A stretch of 64,000 nt of DNA from Bradyrhizobium sp. YR681. Its GTDB lineage: Bacteria > Pseudomonadota > Alphaproteobacteria > Rhizobiales > Xanthobacteraceae. Positions 53,966 to 62,898 of this stretch are shown here, in pieces. Below the pieces are notes generated by a model. That model saw only the letters and a program-made list of their open reading frames with translations. It did not search any database and had not been told where the DNA came from. Where the stretch lies: assembly GCF_000282615.1 (NCBI RefSeq), contig NZ_AKIY01000008.1:1-64000 (forward strand). Direction: 5' to 3'. Every line of letters starts with the position of its first letter. Within the stretch, counting starts at the first letter, position 1. The position numbers were made by a program, and so were the translations under genes.

Positions 53966-55753
53966 TCAGGTCTTCATTCGATTGACGAGCCGCGCCAGCA
54001 GATGGGCCTTTTGCGGTGCTTGCGGCGGCTCCTGCTCGGCCGCGGGCTCGATCGGGACCACGGCGGCTTGCGCCGTCTCGGCAATCGACAGCCTGCAAAG
54101 CCCCAACCCGAGAACGCGCCTGTCATGGCTCAGTCCCTCGGCGTGGGGCGACGACGCGCCGTCGATCTCGAAGACGAAGTCCAGGACAGCTTCGAGATGA
54201 CCGGGTGCAGGAAGCGCTGCCGAGACCCAGCGCGGTCCACCGCCTTGCGCTTCTGCGGGCGTGAAACTCCATTCGGCGATCGGTCTGCCGCCGCAGCGAA
54301 CGCGAATATTGACACCCTCATGGTCTTGCCGTGGCAATTGGGCAAAGGCGAAGGCATTGAGGAAAAGCTGCCTGTTCGATTTCGCGGCGAGCTTCACCGA
54401 CAGTTCAGCGCGGTTGCCGACGCTCCACGTGCCCCACGGTTCGGTTTCCGACCAGCCGTTCCCCATGAAGCCGCGTGAATCCAGCGCGTCGCCGAAATCG
54501 ATCTCATCGCCGATGCGGTAACCCGGCTCCATGTCGGGAGCGGTCCTAGAAAGTGCGACCATGGTTTCGACGAACCGCCGCAAGCCGGTTTCCTCCGCGA
54601 GGCCGGGAGCAAGCTCTTGTGCCGCCGCGGTGAGCTGGTGGGAGTCCCGGAGGCCTTCCAGAATGACGTCGGCCAACGTTTGCGTCGCATCGTCCGCGAA
54701 CGACAGGCCGACGCCGTAGCCCTCTGCGATCTTGTCGGCCATCCAGGTGCCATCGGGCACGATCACGGGCTTGCCCAGACTGGCGGCCTCAGTGAACACG
54801 CCGGAGGTCAGAAATCGATACGGCCGCGCTTCGTAGGCCAACACGACAAGCGTGGATCGTGCGAGAGTCCGAAAATACTCCGTCGTGCTCATTTGCAGCG
54901 GAAGAAGCTCGACGAGCGGATCGTCGCCGAGATCGAGAGTGGCGATGGTCTCCGCGATATCGCCGGCAGGCTTGATCAGGAATCTCGTGGCGGGCGCGAG
55001 CGCGTGAACACGCCTGATGGTTTCGCGAAGATCGGTCAAGCATCGGCCCGACCGGCTGTTCACGTGAATATAGATCGTCGGGTCGACGACCCCCGGCGAC
55101 GTCGTGATATCCGGCGGCCTGCCGAAATGGTGCTGCGTCATGAAAGGACGTCGGCGAAGCACGCGAGATACCGAGCGCGCCTTGCCCCACGAGTTCACCA
55201 GGAAGAACACACGGTCCCGAGCTCGTGCATTGTCGAGATCCGCGGACGCCAGTCGGTAGAACGCAGCCCGCGGCTTGAAACGTCCGGTGTCCAGGTCCGT
55301 CAATTCGTCCCCGATGATGCGGAAAAACACCGCCGGCCGCTTGCCGTCAGGCTGCTCCGAGAGCCATCTGCCGATGCCGCCGATGAGGACCGGATGCCCG
55401 CGCGGAAAGTAGATGATGTCGGATGAATCCAGGCCTTCCGCGTTTAGCCAAGCGCCGAATGGAGCGAAGAGACGCGCCGTGTCGGCGAATGTCACCGCGG
55501 ACAGGACGAAATTGCCGGCGTTGACCTCGAACGCGGGGAGCGTCTCCAGAACGCGGTCCGCCCCGATGTCCGCTGCGAGGCGCTCGTTGGTCGCACGGAG
55601 TACCAGAATCCGGGGCGTCAGGCCGATGTCGGCGCTTTCGTTCTTGAAATGCAGGAGTTCATTGAATGAATGGCCTGATACGCCGAAGCTGGCAAAAGCC
55701 GGGATGACGATCCTCGGCCCGGCGGGACCTTTTCGAGCGGGTGGCAAGGTCAT
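53966..55753 (-). CDS. Glycosyltransferase (GT-B fold) with C-terminal beta-sandwich domain
   Basis: 595 residues. The N-terminal part has IVIPAFASFGVSGHSFNELLHF and FPRGHPVLIGGIGRWL; the second Rossmann half has FLIKPAGDIAETIATLD and GVFTEAASLGKPVIVPDGTWMADKIAEGYGVGLSF with the E of the sugar-nucleotide site. A C-terminal domain (about 440-580, FGDALDSRGFMGNGWSETEPWGTWS) is the beta-sandwich often fused to surface-polysaccharide transferases. It probably builds exopolysaccharide or LPS. No other sugar genes are adjacent. Confidence 0.83.
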   Translation of the reverse strand: MTLPPARKGPAGPRIVIPAFASFGVSGHSFNELLHFKNESADIGLTPRILVLRATNERLAADIGADRVLETLPAFEVNAGNFVLSAVTFADTARLFAPFGAWLNAEGLDSSDIIYFPRGHPVLIGGIGRWLSEQPDGKRPAVFFRIIGDELTDLDTGRFKPRAAFYRLASADLDNARARDRVFFLVNSWGKARSVSRVLRRRPFMTQHHFGRPPDITTSPGVVDPTIYIHVNSRSGRCLTDLRETIRRVHALAPATRFLIKPAGDIAETIATLDLGDDPLVELLPLQMSTTEYFRTLARSTLVVLAYEARPYRFLTSGVFTEAASLGKPVIVPDGTWMADKIAEGYGVGLSFADDATQTLADVILEGLRDSHQLTAAAQELAPGLAEETGLRRFVETMVALSRTAPDMEPGYRIGDEIDFGDALDSRGFMGNGWSETEPWGTWSVGNRAELSVKLAAKSNRQLFLNAFAFAQLPRQDHEGVNIRVRCGGRPIAEWSFTPAEAQGGGPRWVSAALPAPGHLEAVLDFVFEIDGASSPHAEGLSHDRRVLGLGLCRLSIAETAQAAVVPIEPAAEQEPPQAPQKAHLLARLVNRMKT

Positions 55754-55900
55754 GACGGGTCCCGACAAACGCGCATGCGCGCTTGTGGACCTGTACGCCA
55801 ATCCCCCGATCTCAGGAAGTTATTCGTCTGCCTGCCGGGGCATGCGAAGAGTGCTCGCAGGGCTTGAGGACGTGTCGCGGGATGGGGCGGGCGCGCGATC

Positions 55901-56779
55901 CTAGTTCACCCGCGTCCAGGTCTGGCCGCCGCAGAACATGCCGCCGAAGGCGCAGCCCTGCACGCGCAGGCGATCGGTGCCTTTCAGTGCGATGGTCGAA
56001 TCGTAGGTCGAGCCGGTGTTGGGATCGAGGATGCGGCCGGACCATTTCTGGTCTTTCTGATCCTTGCCGGGCTTCATGTTGATCAAGACCTGCTCGCCGT
56101 TCTGGTTCGATTTGCTGTCGACCGAATAGCCGCAGAGATTGCTGCCACATTGCTCGATGCGGACCTTGCCTTCCTTCTCCTCGGTGAGCCAGACGCCGAG
56201 CGGTGAATTGGGATCGCGCGCGGGCGCGGCGGCTGCGGGCGCCGGCGGCGCCACGGCAGCCGCTTGAACGGGGGCGGGGGCCGGCGGCGGAGCGGGAGGC
56301 GGCGGCGCCGGGGGCGCGGCGGCCACGGTCGGCGCCGGCGGTGCGACCACGGCGGATGCCGCAGGCGGCTCGATCGCTGCGGGTGCCGGAGGCGGCAGAA
56401 CCGCGGTTTCGGCCGGTGCGCTGGTCGCGGCAGTCGTCGGAGGCGGAGCCGGCGGGGGCAGTGGCGCGGGAGGCGGCGCTGCGGCAGCGGGAGCGAGTTC
56501 TGCGGGAGGCGGTGCCACCACGGGAGCAGGAGCCGGCACGGCTGCCGGCGGTTGCGGGTCGACCTTGGCCTGTTGCGGCGCCGGCTGGTCCGGCTTGGTC
56601 TCGCCCTTCTTGGCCTTCTTGGCCTTGCCCTGGTTGGTATTGTCGTAGACGCCCGGGATCTGCACCGTACCGCGGTCGGGATCGATGCGGATGGTGCGGC
56701 CGCCATATTCGAAGCTGTACTGCGCCTGCGCGGCGGTGCTCACAAGAAGGAATGCGGCCGTGGCCAACAGCTTCCTCAT
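55901..56779 (-). CDS. Secreted DUF2147 protein with long Pro/Ala linker
   Basis: 292 residues. Signal peptide (MRKLLATAAFLLVSTAAQAQ), a small N-terminal part (YSFEYGGRTIRIDPDRG), a Pro/Ala-rich linker of about 125 residues (roughly 65-190), then DUF2147 (PLGVWLTEEKEGKVRIEQCGSNLCGYSV ... VQGCAFGGMFCGGQTWTRV). Probably periplasmic, possibly spanning part of the cell envelope. Function unknown. AGGAG seven bases before ATG; a CRP-like palindrome lies 61 bases upstream. Confidence 0.88.
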   Translation of the reverse strand: MRKLLATAAFLLVSTAAQAQYSFEYGGRTIRIDPDRGTVQIPGVYDNTNQGKAKKAKKGETKPDQPAPQQAKVDPQPPAAVPAPAPVVAPPPAELAPAAAAPPPAPLPPPAPPPTTAATSAPAETAVLPPPAPAAIEPPAASAVVAPPAPTVAAAPPAPPPPAPPPAPAPVQAAAVAPPAPAAAAPARDPNSPLGVWLTEEKEGKVRIEQCGSNLCGYSVDSKSNQNGEQVLINMKPGKDQKDQKWSGRILDPNTGSTYDSTIALKGTDRLRVQGCAFGGMFCGGQTWTRVN

Positions 56780-56839
56780 TTCGCATCTCCTGAAAAGATG
56801 TCCCCGGACCGACGCTTACGCCCCGGCTCGATCGCAAAA

Positions 56840-56855
56840 AGTGATCTAGATCACT
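56840..56855. promoter_or_regulatory. CRP/FNR-type palindrome upstream of the DUF2147 gene
   Basis: Perfect 16-bp palindrome AGTGATCTAGATCACT, i.e. GTGA-N6-TCAC as in CRP-family sites. Centred about 68 bases before the DUF2147 ATG on the minus strand. Regulator identity is inference. Confidence 0.55.
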
Positions 56856-56950
56856 GTAGTCCGTATGAGTCGTGCTCCCTCCGGTTCGGGTTCAATGCGC
56901 CCGGAACCCGTCCACAATTTGGCCGAGGCAAGCGACAGGAAGACGCGGCG

Positions 56951-56987
56951 CCGAGCCTCGTTCCGAGGTAAACGGAACGAGGCTCGG
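56951..56987. terminator. Long hairpin downstream of the PheC-like gene
   Basis: Perfect 14-bp inverted repeat CCGAGCCTCGTTCC-N9-GGAACGAGGCTCGG. On the minus strand it follows the pheC-like stop by about 60 bases. No T-run follows, so it may be an mRNA-stabilising 3' structure. Confidence 0.55.
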
Positions 56988-57047
56988 GATTCCCGTATTG
57001 ACGCGTTGCCTTGCCGCCGACCCGTATCGGCTTCGCGCGAAAATGCT

Positions 57048-57830
57048 CTAATCGAACCAGGCGGCGTAGATCTTCTTGTAGCTGCCGTCTTCCATGGAGA
57101 TATGCAGCCACTGGTCGACGAAGGCCTTCAGCGCCATGTCGCGCTGGAGCCAGTAGGCCTTCTCGGAGAAGTCGAAGGGCTTGTCGGGGTGGACCGCGCA
57201 CAACACGCCCGCATGCTGCTTCTGCTGGTAGCGGGTCTCGGAGGCGTCGGTCATCATCAGATCGGCATTGCCCTTGGCGATCTCGTCGAAGATCACGGTG
57301 TTGTCGGGGAAGACGGTGATGTCGGCGTCCTTGATGTTGGCGCGCGCGAAGCGCTCGTTGGTGCCGCCGGGATTGACGATCACGCGGGTGCCCTTCTTGT
57401 CGATATCGGGGATGCTCTGGTACTTGCCGACATCGGCGCAGCGGGTGATCGGCGTCTTGCCTTCGCGCATGATCGGCGTCGTGAAGTAGCCCTTCTTCTG
57501 CCGGTCGAGCGTGACCGAGACGCCGCCCATGGCGATGTCGAACTGGTCGGCCTCGAAATCCTTCATCAGCTTCGGCCAGGCCGTCGGCACGAATTCGACC
57601 TTGACCCCGAGTGCCTTGCCGAGTGCCTCGGCCATGTCGACGTCGAAGCCGGAGAACTGCTGCGTGGTCTTGTCCAGATAGGTGAAGGGTTTGTAGTCGC
57701 CGGTCATGCCGACGCGCAAAGTGCCGCGCTTGATGATCTCGTCGAGGCGCGAGGGCGCAGCCTGCTGCGCGTGTGCCGAAAGGTTTGCCAGCAACGTCAC
57801 GGCCAGAACGGCCAGGATTCGAACGAACAT
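57048..57830 (-). CDS. PheC-like periplasmic cyclohexadienyl/arogenate dehydratase
   Basis: 260 residues with signal peptide (LAVLAVTLLANLSAHAQ). The fold is SBP family 3, but the sequence follows PheC rather than transport proteins: RLDEIIKRGTLRVGMTGDYKPFTY, FVPTAWPKLMKDF, DIAMGGVSVTLDRQKKGYF, VNPGGTNERFARANI, and FDFSEKAYWLQRD with E223 at the place of the catalytic Glu. PheC turns prephenate or arogenate into phenylpyruvate or phenylalanine in the periplasm. No transporter genes adjoin. Activity is inferred from remembered family sequence; an amino-acid-binding role is the alternative. Confidence 0.75.
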   Translation of the reverse strand: MFVRILAVLAVTLLANLSAHAQQAAPSRLDEIIKRGTLRVGMTGDYKPFTYLDKTTQQFSGFDVDMAEALGKALGVKVEFVPTAWPKLMKDFEADQFDIAMGGVSVTLDRQKKGYFTTPIMREGKTPITRCADVGKYQSIPDIDKKGTRVIVNPGGTNERFARANIKDADITVFPDNTVIFDEIAKGNADLMMTDASETRYQQKQHAGVLCAVHPDKPFDFSEKAYWLQRDMALKAFVDQWLHISMEDGSYKKIYAAWFD

Positions 57831-57931
57831 CTCTTTTCCACCCCCACGTGAGCTGTCATTGTGCTCTGGAGAGGCGGATTTAGTCCAGATGCCAGTCGCT
57901 GGCGAGCCAGAAATTGAAAGGAATTCCTCAG

Positions 57932-58441
57932 GTGACGATCTCGATGTACGAGGCCTCGGTCGGCCTCTTCGTGCCGTATCTGCGCAACCTGTCGGCGCTG
58001 CTCGACAAGGGCGTTGCGTATGCCGAAACCCGCAAGTTCAATCCGACGGTGCTTCTCGGCATGCGGCTGTCGCCGAACATGTACGATCTGGCGCAGCAGG
58101 TCGGCGAGGCCTGCCGTCACGCCACGGTCGCGCCGGCCTTGCTGGCGCAGTGCGAACCGGTCGCGCTGCCGCCGCTGGAGCACGACATGGCCGGGCTTCA
58201 GGCCCGCATCGCCACGTCAATCGAGTTCATTGAAAGCCTGCCGCGCGCCGAGATCGATGCGGCCGCGGAGCTGAAGGTCTTCTTCAGGCTGAAGAACGGG
58301 ACCGAATTGCCCTTCACCGGGCGGACGCTGCTGCTCACCAACAGCGTCCCGCAGTTCTTCTTCCACGTCACGACCGCCTACGACCTGTTGCGGCACGCCG
58401 GCGTCGAGCTCGCGAAGAAGGACTTTCTGGGAAGGAAGTAG
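57932..58441 (+). CDS. DUF1993 family protein
   Basis: 169 residues from GTG with AAGGAA upstream, giving the family-typical N-terminus MTISMYEASVGLFVPYLRNLSALLDKG. Further family stretches: LSPNMYDLAQQVGEACRHA and FFFHVTTAYDLLRHAGVELAKKDFLG. The fold is related to DinB four-helix bundles; function unknown. A TTG 18 bases upstream in frame is less likely. Confidence 0.87.
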   Translation: MTISMYEASVGLFVPYLRNLSALLDKGVAYAETRKFNPTVLLGMRLSPNMYDLAQQVGEACRHATVAPALLAQCEPVALPPLEHDMAGLQARIATSIEFIESLPRAEIDAAAELKVFFRLKNGTELPFTGRTLLLTNSVPQFFFHVTTAYDLLRHAGVELAKKDFLGRK

Positions 58442-58454
58442 GAACTGGGTGTTG

Positions 58455-58477
58455 ACCTCTCCCCGATGGGGAGAGGT
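58455..58477. repeat. Short perfect hairpin, family 4
   Basis: ACCTCTCCCC-GAT-GGGGAGAGGT, a 10-bp perfect stem, 13 bases after the DUF1993 stop and before a convergent gene. Looks like the short GGGGAGAGG-type dispersed hairpins common in rhizobial genomes; could terminate from either side. Confidence 0.6.
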
Positions 58478-58506
58478 GCACGGAGACATCCGGCGGCCAA
58501 TGAACT

Positions 58507-58995
58507 TCAGGCTTCGCCCTTGCGCTCGAAATCGGCGAGCGAGCTGCGGCCGGCGATCTCGCTGCGCAGCAGCTCGAAACGCCTGTTCGCTTCGTGCGCG
58601 TGCGCGTCGACGAAATGCACGGCGGCTTCGCTGGTCATGGGGCCGCTGACCACGGGCGCGGACTGCTCGCCGATGGTCTCGTGGACGTAGTACTGGCCGT
58701 CATCGCCGCGATGGACCGTCCATTTGAGGCGGATCGCCACCATCGGGCCGGGGCCGACCTTGCTGTAGCCGTCGGCGTCGGTGTGGTCAGGCACCAGCGG
58801 CTGTTCCTCGACCACGGGATGCTCGTCATGTTCGTCGACCAATTGATGTTCTTCGGCTGCCGGGGGCTCACCGACGACGACGATCTCGGTCTCGCGAATG
58901 ATCTCGGTTTCGCGAACGACCAGGGCCGGTTCGGGGTGCTCCAGAATGCTGGCAATGGTCGCCAGCGCGTGGTCGGTCGGGTCGATCTCTGACAA
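58507..58995 (-). CDS. Hypothetical acidic protein
   Basis: 162 residues, no signal peptide or membrane segment. The N-terminal half is Glu/Asp/Val-rich low complexity (ETEIIRETEIVVVGEPPAAEEHQLVDEHDEH). The second half is a compact region, VAIRLKWTVHRGDDGQYYVHETIGEQSAPVVSGPM, ending in a helix (AAVHFVDAHAHEANRRFELLRSEI). Function unknown. The 283-base gap to 59278 holds nothing I recognise. Confidence 0.75.
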   Translation of the reverse strand: MSEIDPTDHALATIASILEHPEPALVVRETEIIRETEIVVVGEPPAAEEHQLVDEHDEHPVVEEQPLVPDHTDADGYSKVGPGPMVAIRLKWTVHRGDDGQYYVHETIGEQSAPVVSGPMTSEAAVHFVDAHAHEANRRFELLRSEIAGRSSLADFERKGEA

Positions 58996-59278
58996 GGGTC
59001 CATCCTCCAGCTCGACGCGGCCGGCAAGTCTGTCCCACTGCCGCCGCGGCCGGATACATTACGCGGGTTTGATTAAGGCTGAGTTGGGGCCCGATCTGCA
59101 CCAAAATGGGACGCATTCTGGCCATCCGAAGGCGGGTGCCAAGCATGATCCGGACCCAAAGGGTCGCGTTAGCGCAAAGTACGCAGCGGTTTTCCGGAAA
59201 GATCAATCAAGAGTTCATTGACTGCTCGACAGGACACTTGGGCCTCCCTCGGATATAGACCAACGAGGTAGGTATCGC

Positions 59279-59740
59279 TCAGATCGGGACATGATCTGTT
59301 GGCAACGGCGGCTCCCCAGATTTTGCCAGAGCGTCCATATCTATCCCGTTGAATAGCGCCAAGGCGTTGTAGGCTCGGTGAAGCGCGTCGTGAATTGAAT
59401 CGAGATCGTTCCACATGGTCGTCCTGCCTTCGTCGGAGTTCCGCCGAATATTGTGCTGACGGTAAAAGGTGTGGAAGAGCCGGTTGCGCACACCAAGCGC
59501 GATGGAAAGCAGTTTCTCCAGATCGGGTGGCAATGGGTCCACCCCCTTCAACAACTGGCCGAGGGTGGTTCGATCGATCTTGTCGAGAATCTCGCGAGCA
59601 ACCTCCGGATCAGGACTGCTTATCAGACCTCTATTGGTCGCACGGCTCAATAGGAGCATATTGCCGAGTTGAGTCTCTAGAAGCGCCACCGCTTCTGCGA
59701 CGGCGCCGAACTTTTGGTAGACCTCGTCCAGAGATGGCAT
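59279..59740 (-). CDS. HEPN-like helical protein
   Basis: 153 residues, all-helical. ALGVRNRLFHTFYRQHN carries R85-x4-H90, the Rx4-6H motif of HEPN ribonucleases and HEPN-related dimerisation modules. No other catalytic motif. Third gene of a three-gene unit on the minus strand, starting seven bases after the preceding stop. RNase activity is only a possibility. Confidence 0.65.
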   Translation of the reverse strand: MPSLDEVYQKFGAVAEAVALLETQLGNMLLLSRATNRGLISSPDPEVAREILDKIDRTTLGQLLKGVDPLPPDLEKLLSIALGVRNRLFHTFYRQHNIRRNSDEGRTTMWNDLDSIHDALHRAYNALALFNGIDMDALAKSGEPPLPTDHVPI

Positions 59741-59747
59741 GAGAGCC

Positions 59748-60017
59748 TCAGTTGGAGCCAAAGAACCTTTTAGATGCGTCGCGTGCTCGCTTCGCCATCG
59801 CTTCCACTTCATCCATTACGCAGGCTCGAAATTCCGAGCCCTCGAAGGAGCCGCAGAGCGTGCAGATGTTGTTGACGCGCTCGGGCGTACGGAACTTGAT
59901 AGCCCAACCGGGGACGCGCTGATCAATGGCTGCTTCGATATAGCTGCGGTTGCACGAGGCGGCGTTAGCCGCGGTGGCGAATAGCAAGACGATCGCGATG
60001 AAACCGAACCGCAACAT
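59748..60017 (-). CDS. Small secreted cysteine-containing protein
   Basis: 89 residues with signal peptide MLRFGFIAIVLLFATAANA, then ASCNRSYIEAAIDQRVPGWAIKF, NNICTLCGSFEGSEFRACVMDEVEAMAKRA. Four cysteines, two as CTLC, suggest disulphides or a thiol-redox role in the periplasm. ATG overlaps the upstream stop as TGATG. Unknown family. Confidence 0.65.
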   Translation of the reverse strand: MLRFGFIAIVLLFATAANAASCNRSYIEAAIDQRVPGWAIKFRTPERVNNICTLCGSFEGSEFRACVMDEVEAMAKRARDASKRFFGSN

Positions 60018-60340
60018 CACGCGATCCAATTCGTGGGCTTGTATTGGAACTTGAGGAGCCTCTTCTTCGCCTTGGCAACCTCTTCCTCCGTGAACAACGA
60101 ACTCCATCTCTCGCTTTCGGTCACGACCGCCTCAACTGTCAGATCCAGTCTACCGCGCAGGTAGAGGGCCGTGTAGCCGTCCGACTCCTTCGGGGCATTG
60201 ATCAACGTCTTGGCGGTCGTCATGCCGCCCGTATCGGTCAGCATTTGCAGGAAGATGTTGGCGTTGTAGTTCGCCTCGTCCTTGGCGCGCCGATAGATAT
60301 CGAACATTGCCTTGTCGAAAGCGGTATTGCGGTCGGTCAT
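60017..60340 (-). CDS. Conserved hypothetical protein, first gene of islet
   Basis: 107 residues: NTAFDKAMFDIYRRAKDEANYNANIFLQMLTDTGGMTTAKTLINAPKESDGYTALYLRGRLDLTVEAVV, and a C-terminus SLFTEEEVAKAKKRLLKF. The YTALYLRGRLDLTVEA pattern recurs in many bacterial proteins of unknown function. GAGG lies about 9 bases before ATG. The islet (59279-60340) looks less GC-rich than its flanks, consistent with recent acquisition. Confidence 0.7.
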   Translation of the reverse strand: MTDRNTAFDKAMFDIYRRAKDEANYNANIFLQMLTDTGGMTTAKTLINAPKESDGYTALYLRGRLDLTVEAVVTESERWSSLFTEEEVAKAKKRLLKFQYKPTNWIA

Positions 60341-60752
60341 GGTGAGCCTCGATGGTGCCTTGGCAAGGGTTGCCCCTTTTTGGGCCGCAAACATCACAGA
60401 TTGTAGAGGTACGAATGGAGCAGCAGAAGCAGGCAGTGCGTCCAACTGCATGATTAGGGACCATTGGCGACCTTGGCGGTTGCGAACGCCTCGCTATCCA
60501 TTTCGGAGTACTTGTCTATGTTGCATTTATTGCAACCGCTGACGGTGATGCTGAATGTCGAAAAGAGCCAGGAACGTTGGAGTTTCTGCTCCCAGCTCAA
60601 AGTGGGCTAAAAGCATTCAAGTGGCGAAGCCGCTGTCCATAACGCTGATCGCCGCCTTTGGGGGCGCCTGCGGCGTTATCCCAGAAGCCACCCCGGCGGG
60701 ATTCCATCCTCCGAAACTGATGGAAGTTCACATCTTTTCAATGGCTTGATTT
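60341..60752. other. Intergenic region upstream of the islet
   Basis: A 412-base gap. It contains a perfect inverted repeat GTTGCA-TTTAT-TGCAAC at 60520-60536, a possible operator. A 64-codon plus-strand frame at 60555-60749 has no ribosome site or recognisable features and is not called. The islet promoter should lie near 60345-60400 on the minus strand; no clear hexamers were picked. Confidence 0.45.
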
Positions 60753-61742
60753 CTATTCAAACACATCCTGATTGATGACGTTCTGCCTGATGGGATCGCC
60801 GTCCAGCACACTCAGGATGTTGCGCGCGGTCTGCTCGCTCATGCGCTGGACCGCCTCGACCGTGACGCCCGCGACATGCGGGGCCATGATGACGTTGGGC
60901 AGCGCGAACAGCGCGTTGCTGACGGGGGGCGGCTCCACCTCGAACACGTCGATGCCGGCACCGGCGAGTTCTCCTGACGTCAGCGCGTCGTACAGTGCCG
61001 CTTCCTTCACGATACCGCCGCGCGCGGTGTTGATGAGATAGGATTTCGGCTTCATCCGGCCGATCCTGGCCGCATCGAACAGGCCGACCGTCTCGGGCGT
61101 CTTCGGGCAGTGGATGGTGACGAAATCGGCATTCGGCAGCGCGGCGTCGAGATCGGCGACGGGCTCGCAACCGGCGGCCTTGATGTCGGCGGCTCCCTTG
61201 TAGGGATCGTAGACCTGCACCTTCATCTCCATCGCCTGGCAGCGTTTGGCGGTGCGGGTGCCGATGCGGCCGAAGCCGACGATCAGCACGGTCTTGCCGT
61301 AGAGATCGAACGGCAGCATGCCGAGCCGGTTCGCCCACTGGCCGTCCTTGACGCAGGCATGCATCTCATTGGCGCGCTTTGCCAATGTCAGCATCATGAA
61401 CAGCGCCTGCTCGGCGACCGATGGCGAGTTGGCGCTGCCGGCCACCATCAGCGGCACCTTGCGGCGGGAGAGGGCTGATACGTCGACGGCGTCGTAGCCG
61501 ACGCCGATCCGGGTCACCACCTTCATGTCCCCGGACGCCTCAAGCTCGGTCTCACCGAAGGCGGTGGCGCCCAGCGCCACGCCATGGACCGGCGCATGGC
61601 TCTTGAGCAGCGCCTCGAAATCCTTGGCGGAGATCAGGTTCGGAAACTCGACGAGCTCGATATCGTCCCGCTGGGTGAGGAGGGCGCGTGCCCCTTGCGA
61701 CAAAGTCTGTGTAACGAAAATCTTCTTCTTGTTGGTCGCCAT
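60753..61742 (-). CDS. D-isomer 2-hydroxyacid dehydrogenase (SerA-like)
   Basis: 329 residues from MATNKKKIFVTQT (GGGGAG upstream). NAD motif IVGFGRIGTRTAKRC. Catalytic residues: Arg in LINTARGGIVKE, Glu in GAGIDVFEVEPP, His in VIMAPHVAGVT. No C-terminal ACT domain, so it is not the feedback-regulated type of phosphoglycerate dehydrogenase. Last gene of the ABC operon, 34 bases after the ATPase; it probably oxidises or reduces an intermediate of the imported sugar or polyol. Confidence 0.92.
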   Translation of the reverse strand: MATNKKKIFVTQTLSQGARALLTQRDDIELVEFPNLISAKDFEALLKSHAPVHGVALGATAFGETELEASGDMKVVTRIGVGYDAVDVSALSRRKVPLMVAGSANSPSVAEQALFMMLTLAKRANEMHACVKDGQWANRLGMLPFDLYGKTVLIVGFGRIGTRTAKRCQAMEMKVQVYDPYKGAADIKAAGCEPVADLDAALPNADFVTIHCPKTPETVGLFDAARIGRMKPKSYLINTARGGIVKEAALYDALTSGELAGAGIDVFEVEPPPVSNALFALPNVIMAPHVAGVTVEAVQRMSEQTARNILSVLDGDPIRQNVINQDVFE

Positions 61743-61776
61743 CGCTCCCCGCCTGCTTGCGTTTCTTGAGCCGGCG

Positions 61777-62877
<1,101 letters not shown>

Positions 62878-62898
62878 GAAAACCTCAACCTTTCGACA

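Noticed and set aside
60555..60749. Possible 64-residue plus-strand protein
   Set aside because: No ribosome binding site, no recognisable domain and unusual composition.
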